Origin: Sphingomonadaceae bacterium
GTDB lineage: Bacteria; Pseudomonadota; Alphaproteobacteria; Sphingomonadales; Sphingomonadaceae
Length of the DNA: 64,000 nucleotides
Direction of reading: 5' to 3'
Assembly (NCBI GenBank): GCA_025056155.1
Contig: JANWWL010000004.1
Location: forward strand, 248,001 to 312,000
In this document: positions 44,348 to 52,204 of the stretch, one piece after another
Position numbering within the stretch: position 1 is the first letter of the stretch
Layout: each line of letters starts with the position of its first letter
Program-made: the position numbers and the translations under genes
Notes under the pieces: generated by a model
What the model was told of the DNA's origin: nothing
Seen by the model: only the letters and a program-made list of their open reading frames with translations
Databases searched by the model: none

Positions 44348-44808
44348 CAGGAGCCTTCCGCCAGCAGTTCGTCGATCGCCGCATTGGCCAGTCGGTCGGC
44401 GCGCTCGTTGGCCGGGTGCCCGGCGTGGCCGCGCACCCACACCCAGCGGACGTCGTGGGGAGCCGCCGCCTGGGCCAGCGCGGTCCACAGGTCGGCGTTG
44501 GCCACTGGCCGCCGGTCGGCCGTCTTCCAGCCGTTGCGTTGCCATTGGCCGAGCCACTTCGTCATGCCGTCGACCAGATATCGGCTGTCGGTCTCCACCA
44601 GGACTCGCGCCGGCTGCGGGAGGGCCTGCAGGGCGGCCAGCGCCGCCTGAAGCTCCATGCGATTGTTGGTGGTGAGCGGTTCGGCGCCCTTGAGCACCCG
44701 CTCCTTGCCGTCCGACCGCACGATGGCGGCCCATCCCCCGGGGCCGGGGTTGCCACGGCAGGCGCCGTCGCACGCGATGCGCACGTCAGGCCGGTGCGGG
44801 GGCGGCAT
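44347..44808 (-). CDS. rnhA: Ribonuclease HI
   Basis: 153-residue RNase HI that removes RNA from RNA/DNA hybrids. The four acidic active-site residues are visible in IACDGACRGNPGPGGW (Asp14), NRMELQAAL (Glu), VETDSRYLVDGM (Asp) and NERADRLA (Asp). The handle sequence WKTADRRPVANADLW is also typical. The start is ATG 44808, 23 bases inside thrB. The longer frame upstream belongs to thrB in another frame. It forms a run ispH-thrB-rnhA-DUF808 on the minus strand, and ispH-thrB-rnhA is a common alphaproteobacterial order. Confidence 0.96.
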   Translation of the reverse strand: MPPPHRPDVRIACDGACRGNPGPGGWAAIVRSDGKERVLKGAEPLTTNNRMELQAALAALQALPQPARVLVETDSRYLVDGMTKWLGQWQRNGWKTADRRPVANADLWTALAQAAAPHDVRWVWVRGHAGHPANERADRLANAAIDELLAEGS

Positions 44809-45730
44809 GGTGTCGGAGTCGGCGGGCAAAGGCCAACGGATCCTTCCGCTGGACGAAACCGGGCGCGGGATCGAACCAGTCCTGCGCACGGGTGAGCAGG
44901 AAGCGCAGGCAGGCGGCCTGGGCCAGCAGGGGCAGGGCGGCCCGCTCGTCTGGGGCGAGGGGACGGACCTGCGCATAGCCCTCGAGCAGGGCCGCATCGT
45001 GGTGCGGCAGGAAGTGGCGCCCGTCGGGAGTGAAGCTCCAGGCGGTGCGCGCGACGGCGAGATCGTAGGCCAAGAGGTCGGTGGCGGCGAAATAGAAGTC
45101 GATGAGGCCCGACACCTGGCCGCCCTGGAACAGCACGTTGTCGGGGAACAGGTCGCCGTGGATGACCCCGGTGGGCAGTCGGCCAGGCCAGTCGCGTTCC
45201 ACCTGATCGAGCGTGCGGCGGATGCGATCCCGAAGCCCCGGCTCGAGCCGATCGAGCCGATCGCCCAGGTCGTTGGCGATCGCTCGGGCCGCAGCTGGCC
45301 CCAGGTGGTTGGGCCGCGGTGGGCCGAAGTCGCGACCGGCCAGGTGCAGGCGCGCCAGGGCTTCGCCCACCGCGCGGCAATGTGCGGCCTGGGGCTGGGT
45401 CAAGGACACGCCGGCCAGGAATTCGACGAGTGCCGCCGGCCGGCCGCGCAGCCGGGAGAGCGTGCGGCCCTGCGCGTCGGCCAGCGGGCGGGGCACGGGC
45501 AGGCCGCGGCCGGCGAGATGGTCCATCAGCGCGAGGAACCAGGGCAGGTCGGCCTCGTCGATGCGGCGTTCGTAGAGCGTCAGCACGAAGCGCCCGCGGG
45601 TCGTCTCGACCAGATAGTTGGAGTTGGACACCCCCTCGGCGATCCCCTTGGCCATCACGAGGGTGCCCACGTCGTAGGCGGCAAGGAATTCCGCCAGCTC
45701 TTCGGCCGGCACCTCGGTGTAGACGGCCAC
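44786..45730 (-). CDS. thrB: Homoserine kinase (protein-kinase-like type)
   Basis: 314-residue homoserine kinase of the aminoglycoside-phosphotransferase fold used by alphaproteobacteria and pseudomonads instead of the GHMP type. It makes O-phosphohomoserine for threonine synthesis. Key blocks are MAKGIAEGVSNSNYLVET near the N-terminus, VIHGDLFPDNVLF (catalytic loop, Asp and Asn) and LIDFYFAATDLLAYDLA (metal-binding Asp). The start is GTG 45730, giving VAVYTEVPAEELAEFL. It lies 16 bases after the ispH stop and overlaps rnhA by 23 bases. Confidence 0.95.
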   Translation of the reverse strand: MAVYTEVPAEELAEFLAAYDVGTLVMAKGIAEGVSNSNYLVETTRGRFVLTLYERRIDEADLPWFLALMDHLAGRGLPVPRPLADAQGRTLSRLRGRPAALVEFLAGVSLTQPQAAHCRAVGEALARLHLAGRDFGPPRPNHLGPAAARAIANDLGDRLDRLEPGLRDRIRRTLDQVERDWPGRLPTGVIHGDLFPDNVLFQGGQVSGLIDFYFAATDLLAYDLAVARTAWSFTPDGRHFLPHHDAALLEGYAQVRPLAPDERAALPLLAQAACLRFLLTRAQDWFDPAPGFVQRKDPLAFARRLRHHAAPAPA

Positions 45731-45746
45731 CGGCGGTGGGCGAGCC

Positions 45747-46682
45747 CTAAGCCGCGAGTTCGCGCGGCAGCTTGAACGTCACTTCCTCCACCGCGGTCGT
45801 CACCTCCTCCACCGTCACCTCGAACCGCTGCCGCAAGGCCTCCAGCACCTCCTGCACGAGCACTTCGGGGGCCGAGGCGCCGGCGGTGAGGCCGACGGTG
45901 GTCACGCGGTCGAACCAGCGCCAGTCGATGGCTTCGGCGGTCTGGATCAGATGGGCGCGCGCGCCGGCCCGCTCCGCCACCTCGCGCAGCCGCTGCGAGT
46001 TGGAGGAATATTCCGCCCCGATCACGAGCACCAGGTCGCAATCGCGGGCGATGGCCTTCACCGCCGCCTGCCGGTTCGAGGTGGCGTAGCAGATGTCCTC
46101 GCCGCGGGGGCCCACGATGTTGGGGAAGCGCCGGCGCAAGGTGGCCACGATCTCGGCGGTGTCGTCGACCGAGAGCGTCGTCTGGGTGAGGAAGCCCAGG
46201 TTCTCGGGATCGGGCGGAGCGACCGTTTCGGCGTCGGCCACCGTCTCGACCAGCGTCATGAAGCCCTCGGGCACCTGGCCGAAGGTGCCGATCACCTCGG
46301 GGTGGCCGGCGTGGCCCACGAACAGGATGTGGCGGCCCGCCTGCACCATCCGCTCGGCCTGGCGATGGACCTTCGACACCAGGGGACAGGTGGCGTCGAG
46401 CCAGTTGAGGCCCCGGGCCGTGGCGGTGGCGGGCACCGTCTTGGGCACGCCGTGGGCCGAGAAGACGACGGTGGCGCCGTCGGGAACCTCGTCGAGCTCC
46501 TTGACGAAGATGGCCCCCTTGGCCCGCAGGCTGTCGACGACGTGCTTGTTGTGCACGATCTCGTGGCGGACGTAGACGGGCACGCCGTAGCGCTCGAGCG
46601 CGAGCTCGACGATATGGATGGCGCGGTCCACGCCCGCGCAGAAGCCGCGGGGTGCCGCCACGAGGACTTTCAGCCGGTCCAT
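45747..46682 (-). CDS. ispH: 4-hydroxy-3-methylbut-2-enyl diphosphate reductase
   Basis: 311-residue iron-sulfur enzyme, last step of the MEP isoprenoid pathway, producing IPP and DMAPP. The three cluster cysteines are at Cys15 (RGFCAGVD), about Cys99 (DATCPLVSK) and about Cys196 ([10 protein letters not shown]). The active-site Glu is in LTQTTLS-adjacent sequence and His in VGHAGHPEV. The start is ATG 46682. An opening 12 codons upstream would enter the 21-base divergent gap to the next lipoprotein gene. It heads the ispH-thrB-rnhA run. Confidence 0.97.
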   Translation of the reverse strand: MDRLKVLVAAPRGFCAGVDRAIHIVELALERYGVPVYVRHEIVHNKHVVDSLRAKGAIFVKELDEVPDGATVVFSAHGVPKTVPATATARGLNWLDATCPLVSKVHRQAERMVQAGRHILFVGHAGHPEVIGTFGQVPEGFMTLVETVADAETVAPPDPENLGFLTQTTLSVDDTAEIVATLRRRFPNIVGPRGEDICYATSNRQAAVKAIARDCDLVLVIGAEYSSNSQRLREVAERAGARAHLIQTAEAIDWRWFDRVTTVGLTAGASAPEVLVQEVLEALRQRFEVTVEEVTTAVEEVTFKLPRELAA

Positions 46683-46703
46683 GCCCCTGCCATAGACCAG
46701 ACG

Positions 46704-47363
46704 ATGCGGACTGACCAAGCGGCAAGGCGCGCGCGGGATGTGGCGGCGGCGGCGCTGGTGGGGCTGGGGTTCCTGCTGTCGGGCTGCCAGCGGGATCCCT
46801 TACGGGTGGTGCGCTCGCCCTGCCCGGCGGCGGCCATCCCCCACCATGTGGGCACGCTCACCCGCTTCGAGCCACCGCAAAGCCGCAACGCCGAGGCGGT
46901 CGACTTCATCGCCCAGCTCGTCGACTTCCGCACGCGCTGCATCCCTGGCGCGGAATGGCTCGAGACGGAGGTGCGCTTTCGCGTGGTGGCGCAGCGCCGC
47001 CCGCGCGCCGGCGCAAGCCTTCCGGCGCGGACGGAAGCCCTGCCCGTGTTCGTGGCGCTGGTGCAGGGGGGCAACGTGCTCGTGGCGAAGCAGGTAAGCG
47101 TGGTTGAGGTCCATTGGCCCCAGGGACAGCTGCGCGGGGTGGGCGAGGGCTGGGTCCGGGCCGATGTCCTGCGGCAGGCGGCCACGCCCCCGCCCGAAAT
47201 CCTGGCCCGCCTGGAGCGCGAACGGCGCCCCGACGACGAGGACGCGCTGGTGGATCCGATGGCCGACCCGCTGGTCCGCGCGGCGCTCCGGGCGGCCACC
47301 TTCGAGGTGCTGGTGGGCTTCCAGCTCGACGACGCCCAACTCGCCTACAACATCCTCCGCTGA
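46704..47363 (+). CDS. Putative lipoprotein, function unknown
   Basis: 219-residue predicted lipoprotein. The N-terminus has arginines, a hydrophobic stretch ([13 protein letters not shown]) and a lipobox SGC. The mature part contains three further cysteines and a beta-rich segment ([15 protein letters not shown], then [18 protein letters not shown]). It ends with a helical [19 protein letters not shown] know similar unnamed lipoproteins from Rhodospirillales-type genomes but no function. It is divergent from ispH with only 21 bases between start codons, so each promoter must lie inside the other gene. Confidence 0.85.
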   Translation: MRTDQAARRARDVAAAALVGLGFLLSGCQRDPLRVVRSPCPAAAIPHHVGTLTRFEPPQSRNAEAVDFIAQLVDFRTRCIPGAEWLETEVRFRVVAQRRPRAGASLPARTEALPVFVALVQGGNVLVAKQVSVVEVHWPQGQLRGVGEGWVRADVLRQAATPPPEILARLERERRPDDEDALVDPMADPLVRAALRAATFEVLVGFQLDDAQLAYNILR

Positions 47364-47461
47364 AGCATCGGCCGACCATCCGCCGAGCGGGCGCCGTGAG
47401 CGGGCGCGGCGGGACGCTTGACCCGGCGGCCCCCCCGGCGCAGGGAGACGGCCCAGCGCAC

Positions 47462-47539
47462 GGCGATCGTAGCTCAACTGGTCAGAGCACTGGTTTGTGG
47501 TACCAGGGGTTGCGGGTTCGAGTCCCGTCGATCGCCCCA
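47462..47539 (+). tRNA. tRNA-His (GTG)
   Basis: Complete cloverleaf. The acceptor stem GCGATCG pairs with CGATCGC, and the D arm is AGCTCAACTGGTCAGAGCA. The anticodon stem CTGGT/ACCAG encloses TTGTGGT with anticodon GTG (His), and the T arm contains GGGTTCGAGTCCC. The extra G at 47462 is G-1 and faces C73 (47536). The CCA end is encoded (47537-47539). G-1:C73 is the ancestral bacterial identity element for HisRS. It has been lost in a large alphaproteobacterial clade, so its presence is informative for taxonomy. Confidence 0.96.
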
Positions 47540-47565
47540 GGCGCCGGCCGCGCGAGGAGCGGCAG

Positions 47566-47724
47566 GTGAGGCAGCGTAGCTATGGCATCTTCCTCTTCCT
47601 GGGGCCGCTTGCGGGCGTGGTGGCGGGGCTGGCGCTTGGCGAACCGTCGCTGGGAGCGGTGCTGGGGTTGGCGGGTGGTGCCCTCCTCGCCCTGGGGCTT
47701 GGCTGGAGGCGCGGTTCGGGCTGA
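47566..47724 (+). CDS. Small two-helix membrane protein
   Basis: 52-residue protein starting GTG 47566 behind GAGGAG, 26 bases after the tRNA. Two hydrophobic helices are predicted (YGIFLFLGPLAGVVAGLALG and LGAVLGLAGGALLALGLGW) joined by EPS, with an Arg-rich start and a short basic end. I do not recognise a named family. The good ribosome-binding site, positive-inside ends and alphaproteobacterial look support a real gene, but it is short and nothing ties it to a function. Confidence 0.6.
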   Translation: MRQRSYGIFLFLGPLAGVVAGLALGEPSLGAVLGLAGGALLALGLGWRRGSG

Positions 47725-47778
47725 CGCCGCTTGGGCCAAGCCTCGCCCGAGGCCCGGAACGCGACCCCTGCGGGACTC

Positions 47779-48393
47779 TCAGTCGAGCCGGCGGCCCAGC
47801 CAGACGACTCGCCCCAACACCGACAGCGCGCTTGGATCCTGTTCGGGCAAGGGGGGATAGGCGGGGTTGTCGCACAGGATCGCGACACGGCCCGAGACGG
47901 GGTTAAGGGCCAGGCGGCGGACCAGGTGGTCGCGGTCAACGGCCAGGAGGTGCAGGCCGTCGCGCAGGCGGCCTGAGGGGAGCGCGCAGGCCAGGACCTG
48001 GTCGCCCGGGCGCAGGGTGGGGGCCATGGCATCGCCCTCCACGTCATAGGCCACGAGGCGTTCGGGGCGACCGTCGGAGAGGCTGCGGGCGAGCTCGCGG
48101 TCGAAGGGCAGCGAGCGCGAGCGCCGACCGTCGGGGCCGGTCACGCCCTCGACGACGTGGACCGTCGCGGCGGGGCTCAGCTCCGGCGGGGCGCCGAGTT
48201 CGGCTTCGTCCATGTCGAGAAGGCGGGCCAACGCCCGGCGTTCGGCCTCGGGCAGGCGGCGGGGCACGCCCCGGCGGAGGAACTGTTGCAGGTAGGCGGG
48301 GTTGCGGCCGATGGCCCGCGATGCGGCCGCGAGGTTGAGGCCGCGTGCGCGGAGCCGTTCCTCGAGCCGGGCTCGGACCTCGTCATCCGTCAT
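47779..48393 (-). CDS. S24/LexA-like repressor with degenerate protease dyad
   Basis: 204-residue regulator. The N-terminal helix-turn-helix (about residues 1-65, LNLAAASRAIGRNPAYLQQFL) is followed by an S24 peptidase-like domain. In self-cleaving relatives the serine lies in GDSM-PTL and the lysine in VKRL. Here the sequence is GDAMAPTL (Ala122) and VRRL (Arg159), so autocleavage is not expected. The downstream DNPAYPPLP block is typical of this family. The start is ATG 48393. It is divergent from two small genes across an unusually AT-rich spacer. It may be a constitutive repressor or one controlled by ligand instead of proteolysis. Confidence 0.88.
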   Translation of the reverse strand: MTDDEVRARLEERLRARGLNLAAASRAIGRNPAYLQQFLRRGVPRRLPEAERRALARLLDMDEAELGAPPELSPAATVHVVEGVTGPDGRRSRSLPFDRELARSLSDGRPERLVAYDVEGDAMAPTLRPGDQVLACALPSGRLRDGLHLLAVDRDHLVRRLALNPVSGRVAILCDNPAYPPLPEQDPSALSVLGRVVWLGRRLD

Positions 48394-48416
48394 CGCGCCT
48401 GCTCCCTCCGACCAAG

Positions 48417-48457
48417 CCTATCATTTTGTGCCTAGACTAGTAGGAGGATTCCTATCA
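48417..48457. promoter_or_regulatory. AT-rich operator/promoter-like spacer
   Basis: A short stretch of visibly lower GC in the 159-base divergent gap. It holds a direct repeat CCTATCA (48417-48423 and 48451-48457) and an inverted repeat TAGGA/TCCTA (48441-48445 and 48450-48454). The position, between the S24-like repressor gene and the small genes it faces, suits an operator bound by that repressor. No LexA-type GTTC-N7-GTTC box is present. Confidence 0.4.
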
Positions 48458-48552
48458 GCAATGGGGCCATCGATTCGGCGAACCTCGGCCGGGAGCGGAG
48501 GACCGCGGCAGCGCCGAAGGCGAGAATGGGTCGAGAGTGGAGCTTTCGAACC

Positions 48553-48768
48553 ATGTCGCTGCTCTTCCAGATCGAAAGCTGTCTCAAGGCCACCCGCGTG
48601 CCACCGTCGCGGTTCGGTCGGGACGCCGTGAACGATCCCCGGATCGTGCACGACCTGCGTCGCGGCCGGCAGCCGGGGCAGCGGATGCAGGAGCGCCTGC
48701 GCGCCCACATCGCCCGCCTGATGGCGGCCCAGGGTAACGACAGCGCAGGTCCGGGGGAACGCCGGTGA
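48553..48768 (+). CDS. Small conserved-type protein, function unknown
   Basis: 71-residue protein starting ATG 48553 (MSLLFQIESCLKATR), with PPSRFGRDAVNDPRIVHDLR in the middle and a basic helical C-terminus. Short proteins with FGR-A-DPR-V-DLR-GR are widespread in alphaproteobacteria and look like minimal helix-turn-helix or nucleic-acid-binding proteins, but I know no assigned function. Its stop overlaps the next start (GTGA), so the two genes are coupled. It faces the S24-like repressor gene. Confidence 0.75.
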   Translation: MSLLFQIESCLKATRVPPSRFGRDAVNDPRIVHDLRRGRQPGQRMQERLRAHIARLMAAQGNDSAGPGERR

Positions 48769-49145
48769 AGGCGATCCTCTCCCCGCCGCAGGGGGGTCTC
48801 ATGGCCGCCATCCGGCGAGCGCTAGCGGCCGATCCCTGGTTCGCGGATTGGCTGGGGCGTGCCCCGGAGGGGCCGGCGCTCGTGCTCGAGGGCTTCGACG
48901 TCGAACCCTGGGCCAGCCTGACCTTCCAGGGGGCCATCCATCGCCTGGCCTTCCGGCTGTCGGGGCCCGTGATGGCGGTGGAAGCGGCCTGGGACCGGAT
49001 CGAGGCGCTGCTCGAGGCCGGTGACGTGCCGCTCGGCGGTCAGTTCCTGGCCGACTGGGCGGCGGGTGAAAAGGAAGCCGTGATCGGGCCCGACGGAAGG
49101 ATGACGTTACGCGTCGAGATCGAGGCCCTGACGATCGAGGCCTGA
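48765..49145 (+). CDS. Hypothetical protein, coupled to the upstream small gene
   Basis: 126-residue protein starting GTG 48765, overlapping the previous stop as GTGA. It has no signal peptide or membrane helix. The middle (LVLEGFDVEPWASLTFQGAIHRLAF) and end (MTLRVEIEALTIEA) suggest an alpha/beta fold. The layout faintly recalls DUF3168-type phage tail-completion or gene-transfer-agent proteins, but no phage genes adjoin and I would not assign it. It ends 5 bases from the convergent valS stop. Confidence 0.7.
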   Translation: MKAILSPPQGGLMAAIRRALAADPWFADWLGRAPEGPALVLEGFDVEPWASLTFQGAIHRLAFRLSGPVMAVEAAWDRIEALLEAGDVPLGGQFLADWAAGEKEAVIGPDGRMTLRVEIEALTIEA

Positions 49146-49150
49146 AGGGT

Positions 49151-51763
49151 TCAGGCCAAGCGCGCCAGGGCCGCCCGCAGTCGTTCGGCCTCGGTGCGGC
49201 GGGCCTCGTGGTCGGCTCGGGCCTTGGCCACCGCCTCGGGCCGAGCGCGGGCCAGAAAGCCTGGGTTGGCCAGCCGCTCGGCCAGCGCATCTGCCGCGCG
49301 CTCGGCTTCGGCTGCCGCCCGTTCCAGCCGGGCGCGCTCGGCGGCCAGGTCGATCACCCCCGTCAGCGGCAGGGTGTAGGTGCGTCCTTGGACGACCAGC
49401 TGGGCGGCGCCTCTGGCCGGGGCCGGGTGGTCCAGGACCTCCTCGATGCGGGCGAGCCGGCCGAGGGCCGCGCGGTGCCGTTCGAGCCAGGAGCGCACGT
49501 CGGCATCCGCCTCGGGCGCGTGCAGCCGGAGGCGGGCGCCTGGCGGCACGTTGAGCTCGGCCCGGGCCGAGCGGATGGCCTGCACGAGCTCGATGAGCCA
49601 GGCGATCTCGCGGGTGTCCGCCTCGGCCGGCGGGGTGGCCTCGGGCCAGCGCCCCACGATCAGATCGTGCGGGCGAGGTCCCAAGGCGTGCCAGAGTTCC
49701 TCGGTGAGGAAGGGCATGTACGGGTGCAGGCAGGTGAGCAGCCGGTCGAGCGCCCAGCCGGCCGCCGCCCGGGTTTCGGTCGCCGCCTCGTCGTCGGCCA
49801 AGAGCGGTTTGGCGAGTTCCAGGTACCAGTCGCAGAACGTGCCCCAGGCGAACCGGTAGAGCCGGTCGGCCGCCTGGTCGAAGCGGAACTGCTGGAGCTG
49901 AAGGTCCACGTCGTGGGCCATCCGGGCCGTCTCCGCCAGGATCCAGCGGTTCACGGGATGCCGGGCGGTGGGCGGATCGGCCTCGGTGGCTGCGGCCACT
50001 CCCTGAAGGCGGGCGAAGCGCACGGCGTTCCACAGCTTGGTCCCGAAATTCCGGCACGCCTCGACCCGCCGCTCGTCGAACTTGACGTCGCGGCCCTGGG
50101 TTTCGGCCCCGGCCAGCGCGAAGCGCAGGGCATCCGCACCGTAGCGGTCGACCACCGCAATGGGATCGACGGCGTTGCCACGGGTCTTCGACATCTTCCG
50201 ACCCTGAGCGTCGCGGACGAGGCCATGGACGTAGACGACCGCGAAGGGATGCTCGCCCACCAGCTCGAGCGAGAGCATCATCATCCGGGCCACCCAGAAG
50301 AAGATGATGTCGAAGCCCGTCACCAGCACGGACGAGGGGAAGTGGCGGGGGTCGGGCGTCCGGTCGGGCCAGCCCAGCGTGGCGAACGGCCAGAGGGCTG
50401 ACGAGAACCAGGTGTCGAGGACGTCCTCGTCCTGGCGCAAGGGCACGTCGGGCCCGGCGCGGGCCTGGGCATCGGCCAGGCTGCGGGCCACCACCACTTG
50501 GCCGTCCGGGCCGTACCAGGCCGGAATGCGGTGGCCCCACCACAGCTGGCGCGACAGGCACCAGGGCTCGATGTTCTCGAGCCAATGGAAGAAGGTCTTC
50601 GTCCAGCCCTCCGGCACGAAGCGGGTCTGGCCCGCGCGTACGGTCTCGATCGCGCGGCGGGCCATGCCCTTCACGTCGAGGAACCACTGGTCGGTGAGCC
50701 GGGGTTCGATCGGCACGCCCGACCGGTCGCCGTGAGGCACCTGGATCACGCGCTCTTCGACCCGCTCGAGAAGACCCTGAGAGGCAAGTTCGGCCACGAT
50801 GCGCTCGCGGGCCGCGAACCGGTCGAGGCCCACGAGATGGGCGGGCACGCCCGGCGCTGGGGCGATGCGGGCCCGGGCGTCCAGCACGTCGAGCCAGCCG
50901 ATGTCGGGATGGCGCTCGTAGACCGCCCAGTCGTTGAAGTCGTGGGCGGGCGTGATCTTGACACAGCCCGACCCGAGCTCGGGGTCGGCCCAGGGGTCGG
51001 CGATCACGGGGATGCGCCGGCCGGTCAAGGGATGGGCGATGGCCCGGCCCACGAGGTGCCGGTAGCGCTCATCGGCCGGGTTCACGGCCACCGCGGTGTC
51101 GCCCAGCATCGTCTCGGGCCGGGTCGTGGCCACCACCAGGTGGCCCGAGCCGTCGGCTAGGGGATAGCGCAGGTGCCAGAAATGACCCTTGACCTCGCGG
51201 TTCTCGACCTCGAGGTCGGAGATTGCCGTCTCGAGGGCCGGGTCCCAGTTGACGAGCCGTTTGGCGCGGTAGACGAGGCCCCGCTCGCTCAAGCGCACGA
51301 AGGCTTCCGTCACCGCCCGGCTGAAGGCCGGATCCATCGTAAAATGTTCGTGCGCCCAGTCGCACGAGGCGCCCAGCCGCCGCATCTGGTGGGTGATCGT
51401 GCCGCCAGCCCGGGCCTTCCAGTCCCACACGCGGGCGAGGAACGCCTCCCGCCCCAGTTCATGGCGCGACCGACCCTCGCGGGCGAGCTCGCGCTCGACC
51501 ATGAGCTGGGTGGCGATCCCCGCATGGTCGGTGCCCACGATCCATCGGGCGTCGCAGCCCTTGAGGCGCTGCCAGCGGATCAGGATGTCCTGCAGCGTCT
51601 GATCCAGCGCGTGGCCGATGTGGAGGTGGCCGGTGACGTTGGGCGGCGGAAGGAGGATGGTGAAGGTGGGCGCGTGCGGCCGGGGGGGGCGGAACGCTCC
51701 CGACTCCTCCCAGCGGCGGGCCCAGCGCTCCTCGATGGGCCCGGGCTCGAACGTCGTGTCCAT
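49151..51763 (-). CDS. valS: Valyl-tRNA synthetase
   Basis: 870-residue class Ia synthetase charging tRNA-Val. The HIGH motif is at residues 48-51 (GHLHIGHAL) and KMSKT at 523-527. The editing domain lies between (ATTRPETMLGDTAVAVNP). The tail has a C-terminal coiled coil (LAAERARLERAAAEAERAAD), which in ValS binds tRNA. The start is ATG 51763. The open frame upstream is not family-like. popZ lies 144 bases upstream, an order kept in many alphaproteobacteria. Confidence 0.97.
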   Translation of the reverse strand: MDTTFEPGPIEERWARRWEESGAFRPPRPHAPTFTILLPPPNVTGHLHIGHALDQTLQDILIRWQRLKGCDARWIVGTDHAGIATQLMVERELAREGRSRHELGREAFLARVWDWKARAGGTITHQMRRLGASCDWAHEHFTMDPAFSRAVTEAFVRLSERGLVYRAKRLVNWDPALETAISDLEVENREVKGHFWHLRYPLADGSGHLVVATTRPETMLGDTAVAVNPADERYRHLVGRAIAHPLTGRRIPVIADPWADPELGSGCVKITPAHDFNDWAVYERHPDIGWLDVLDARARIAPAPGVPAHLVGLDRFAARERIVAELASQGLLERVEERVIQVPHGDRSGVPIEPRLTDQWFLDVKGMARRAIETVRAGQTRFVPEGWTKTFFHWLENIEPWCLSRQLWWGHRIPAWYGPDGQVVVARSLADAQARAGPDVPLRQDEDVLDTWFSSALWPFATLGWPDRTPDPRHFPSSVLVTGFDIIFFWVARMMMLSLELVGEHPFAVVYVHGLVRDAQGRKMSKTRGNAVDPIAVVDRYGADALRFALAGAETQGRDVKFDERRVEACRNFGTKLWNAVRFARLQGVAAATEADPPTARHPVNRWILAETARMAHDVDLQLQQFRFDQAADRLYRFAWGTFCDWYLELAKPLLADDEAATETRAAAGWALDRLLTCLHPYMPFLTEELWHALGPRPHDLIVGRWPEATPPAEADTREIAWLIELVQAIRSARAELNVPPGARLRLHAPEADADVRSWLERHRAALGRLARIEEVLDHPAPARGAAQLVVQGRTYTLPLTGVIDLAAERARLERAAAEAERAADALAERLANPGFLARARPEAVAKARADHEARRTEAERLRAALARLA

Positions 51764-51907
51764 CGCGTCGGGGGGCTTAGCCTCGGTGCCGGCCGGGCGG
51801 AAGCGGGGCGCCCGGGCCTGGGCGGCGGCACCAGCTCGCCCCATCCCACCGCCGAGCCTGGGCCGGCCCTCCACCGCCGAGCGGACGCGGGCTCAGGGGA
51901 GCGGCGC

Positions 51908-52204
51908 TTATGTCCCGCCCGTCAGCCGCCGGATCTCCTCGGCCGCCAGCCGCTGCACAATCTCGGGCAAGTGGGCCTCAAGCCAGGCCTCGACCTGCGG
52001 GCGGATGAGGTCGGCCAGGAACTCCTCCACCGTGCGCTCGCCAGGCGGCACGTTCGGACGCAGCGGCCGCGGGGCGGGGGCGGCCTCGGCCGCAGGCGCC
52101 TGCTCGGGCGCGCCGGCCGGCGCCTCGCCCGCGACCGTCTGGCGGATGCTCTCGAGGATGGACTTCAGCCGCGGGTCGAGCGGATCCCGACCCTTGGCGC
52201 TCAT
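51908..52204 (-). CDS. popZ: PopZ-type polar organising protein (DUF2497), short form
   Basis: 98-residue DUF2497 protein. The N-terminal helix LDPRLKSILESIRQTVAGE and the C-terminal oligomerisation region TVEEFLADLIRPQVEAWLEA to EEIRRLTGG are both clear. PopZ forms the polar matrix that anchors ParB/parS and cell-cycle factors. The Ala/Pro/Glu linker between the helices is only about 30 residues, so the protein is near half the length of Caulobacter PopZ. ATG 52204 overlaps the tolC stop (ATGA). The tolC-popZ-valS neighbourhood supports the assignment. Confidence 0.88.
   Translation of the reverse strand: MSAKGRDPLDPRLKSILESIRQTVAGEAPAGAPEQAPAAEAAPAPRPLRPNVPPGERTVEEFLADLIRPQVEAWLEAHLPEIVQRLAAEEIRRLTGGT

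Noticed and set aside
48765-49145. Assignment as a DUF3168 gene-transfer-agent protein
   Set aside because: The resemblance is only in general layout. No other gene-transfer-agent or phage gene adjoins.
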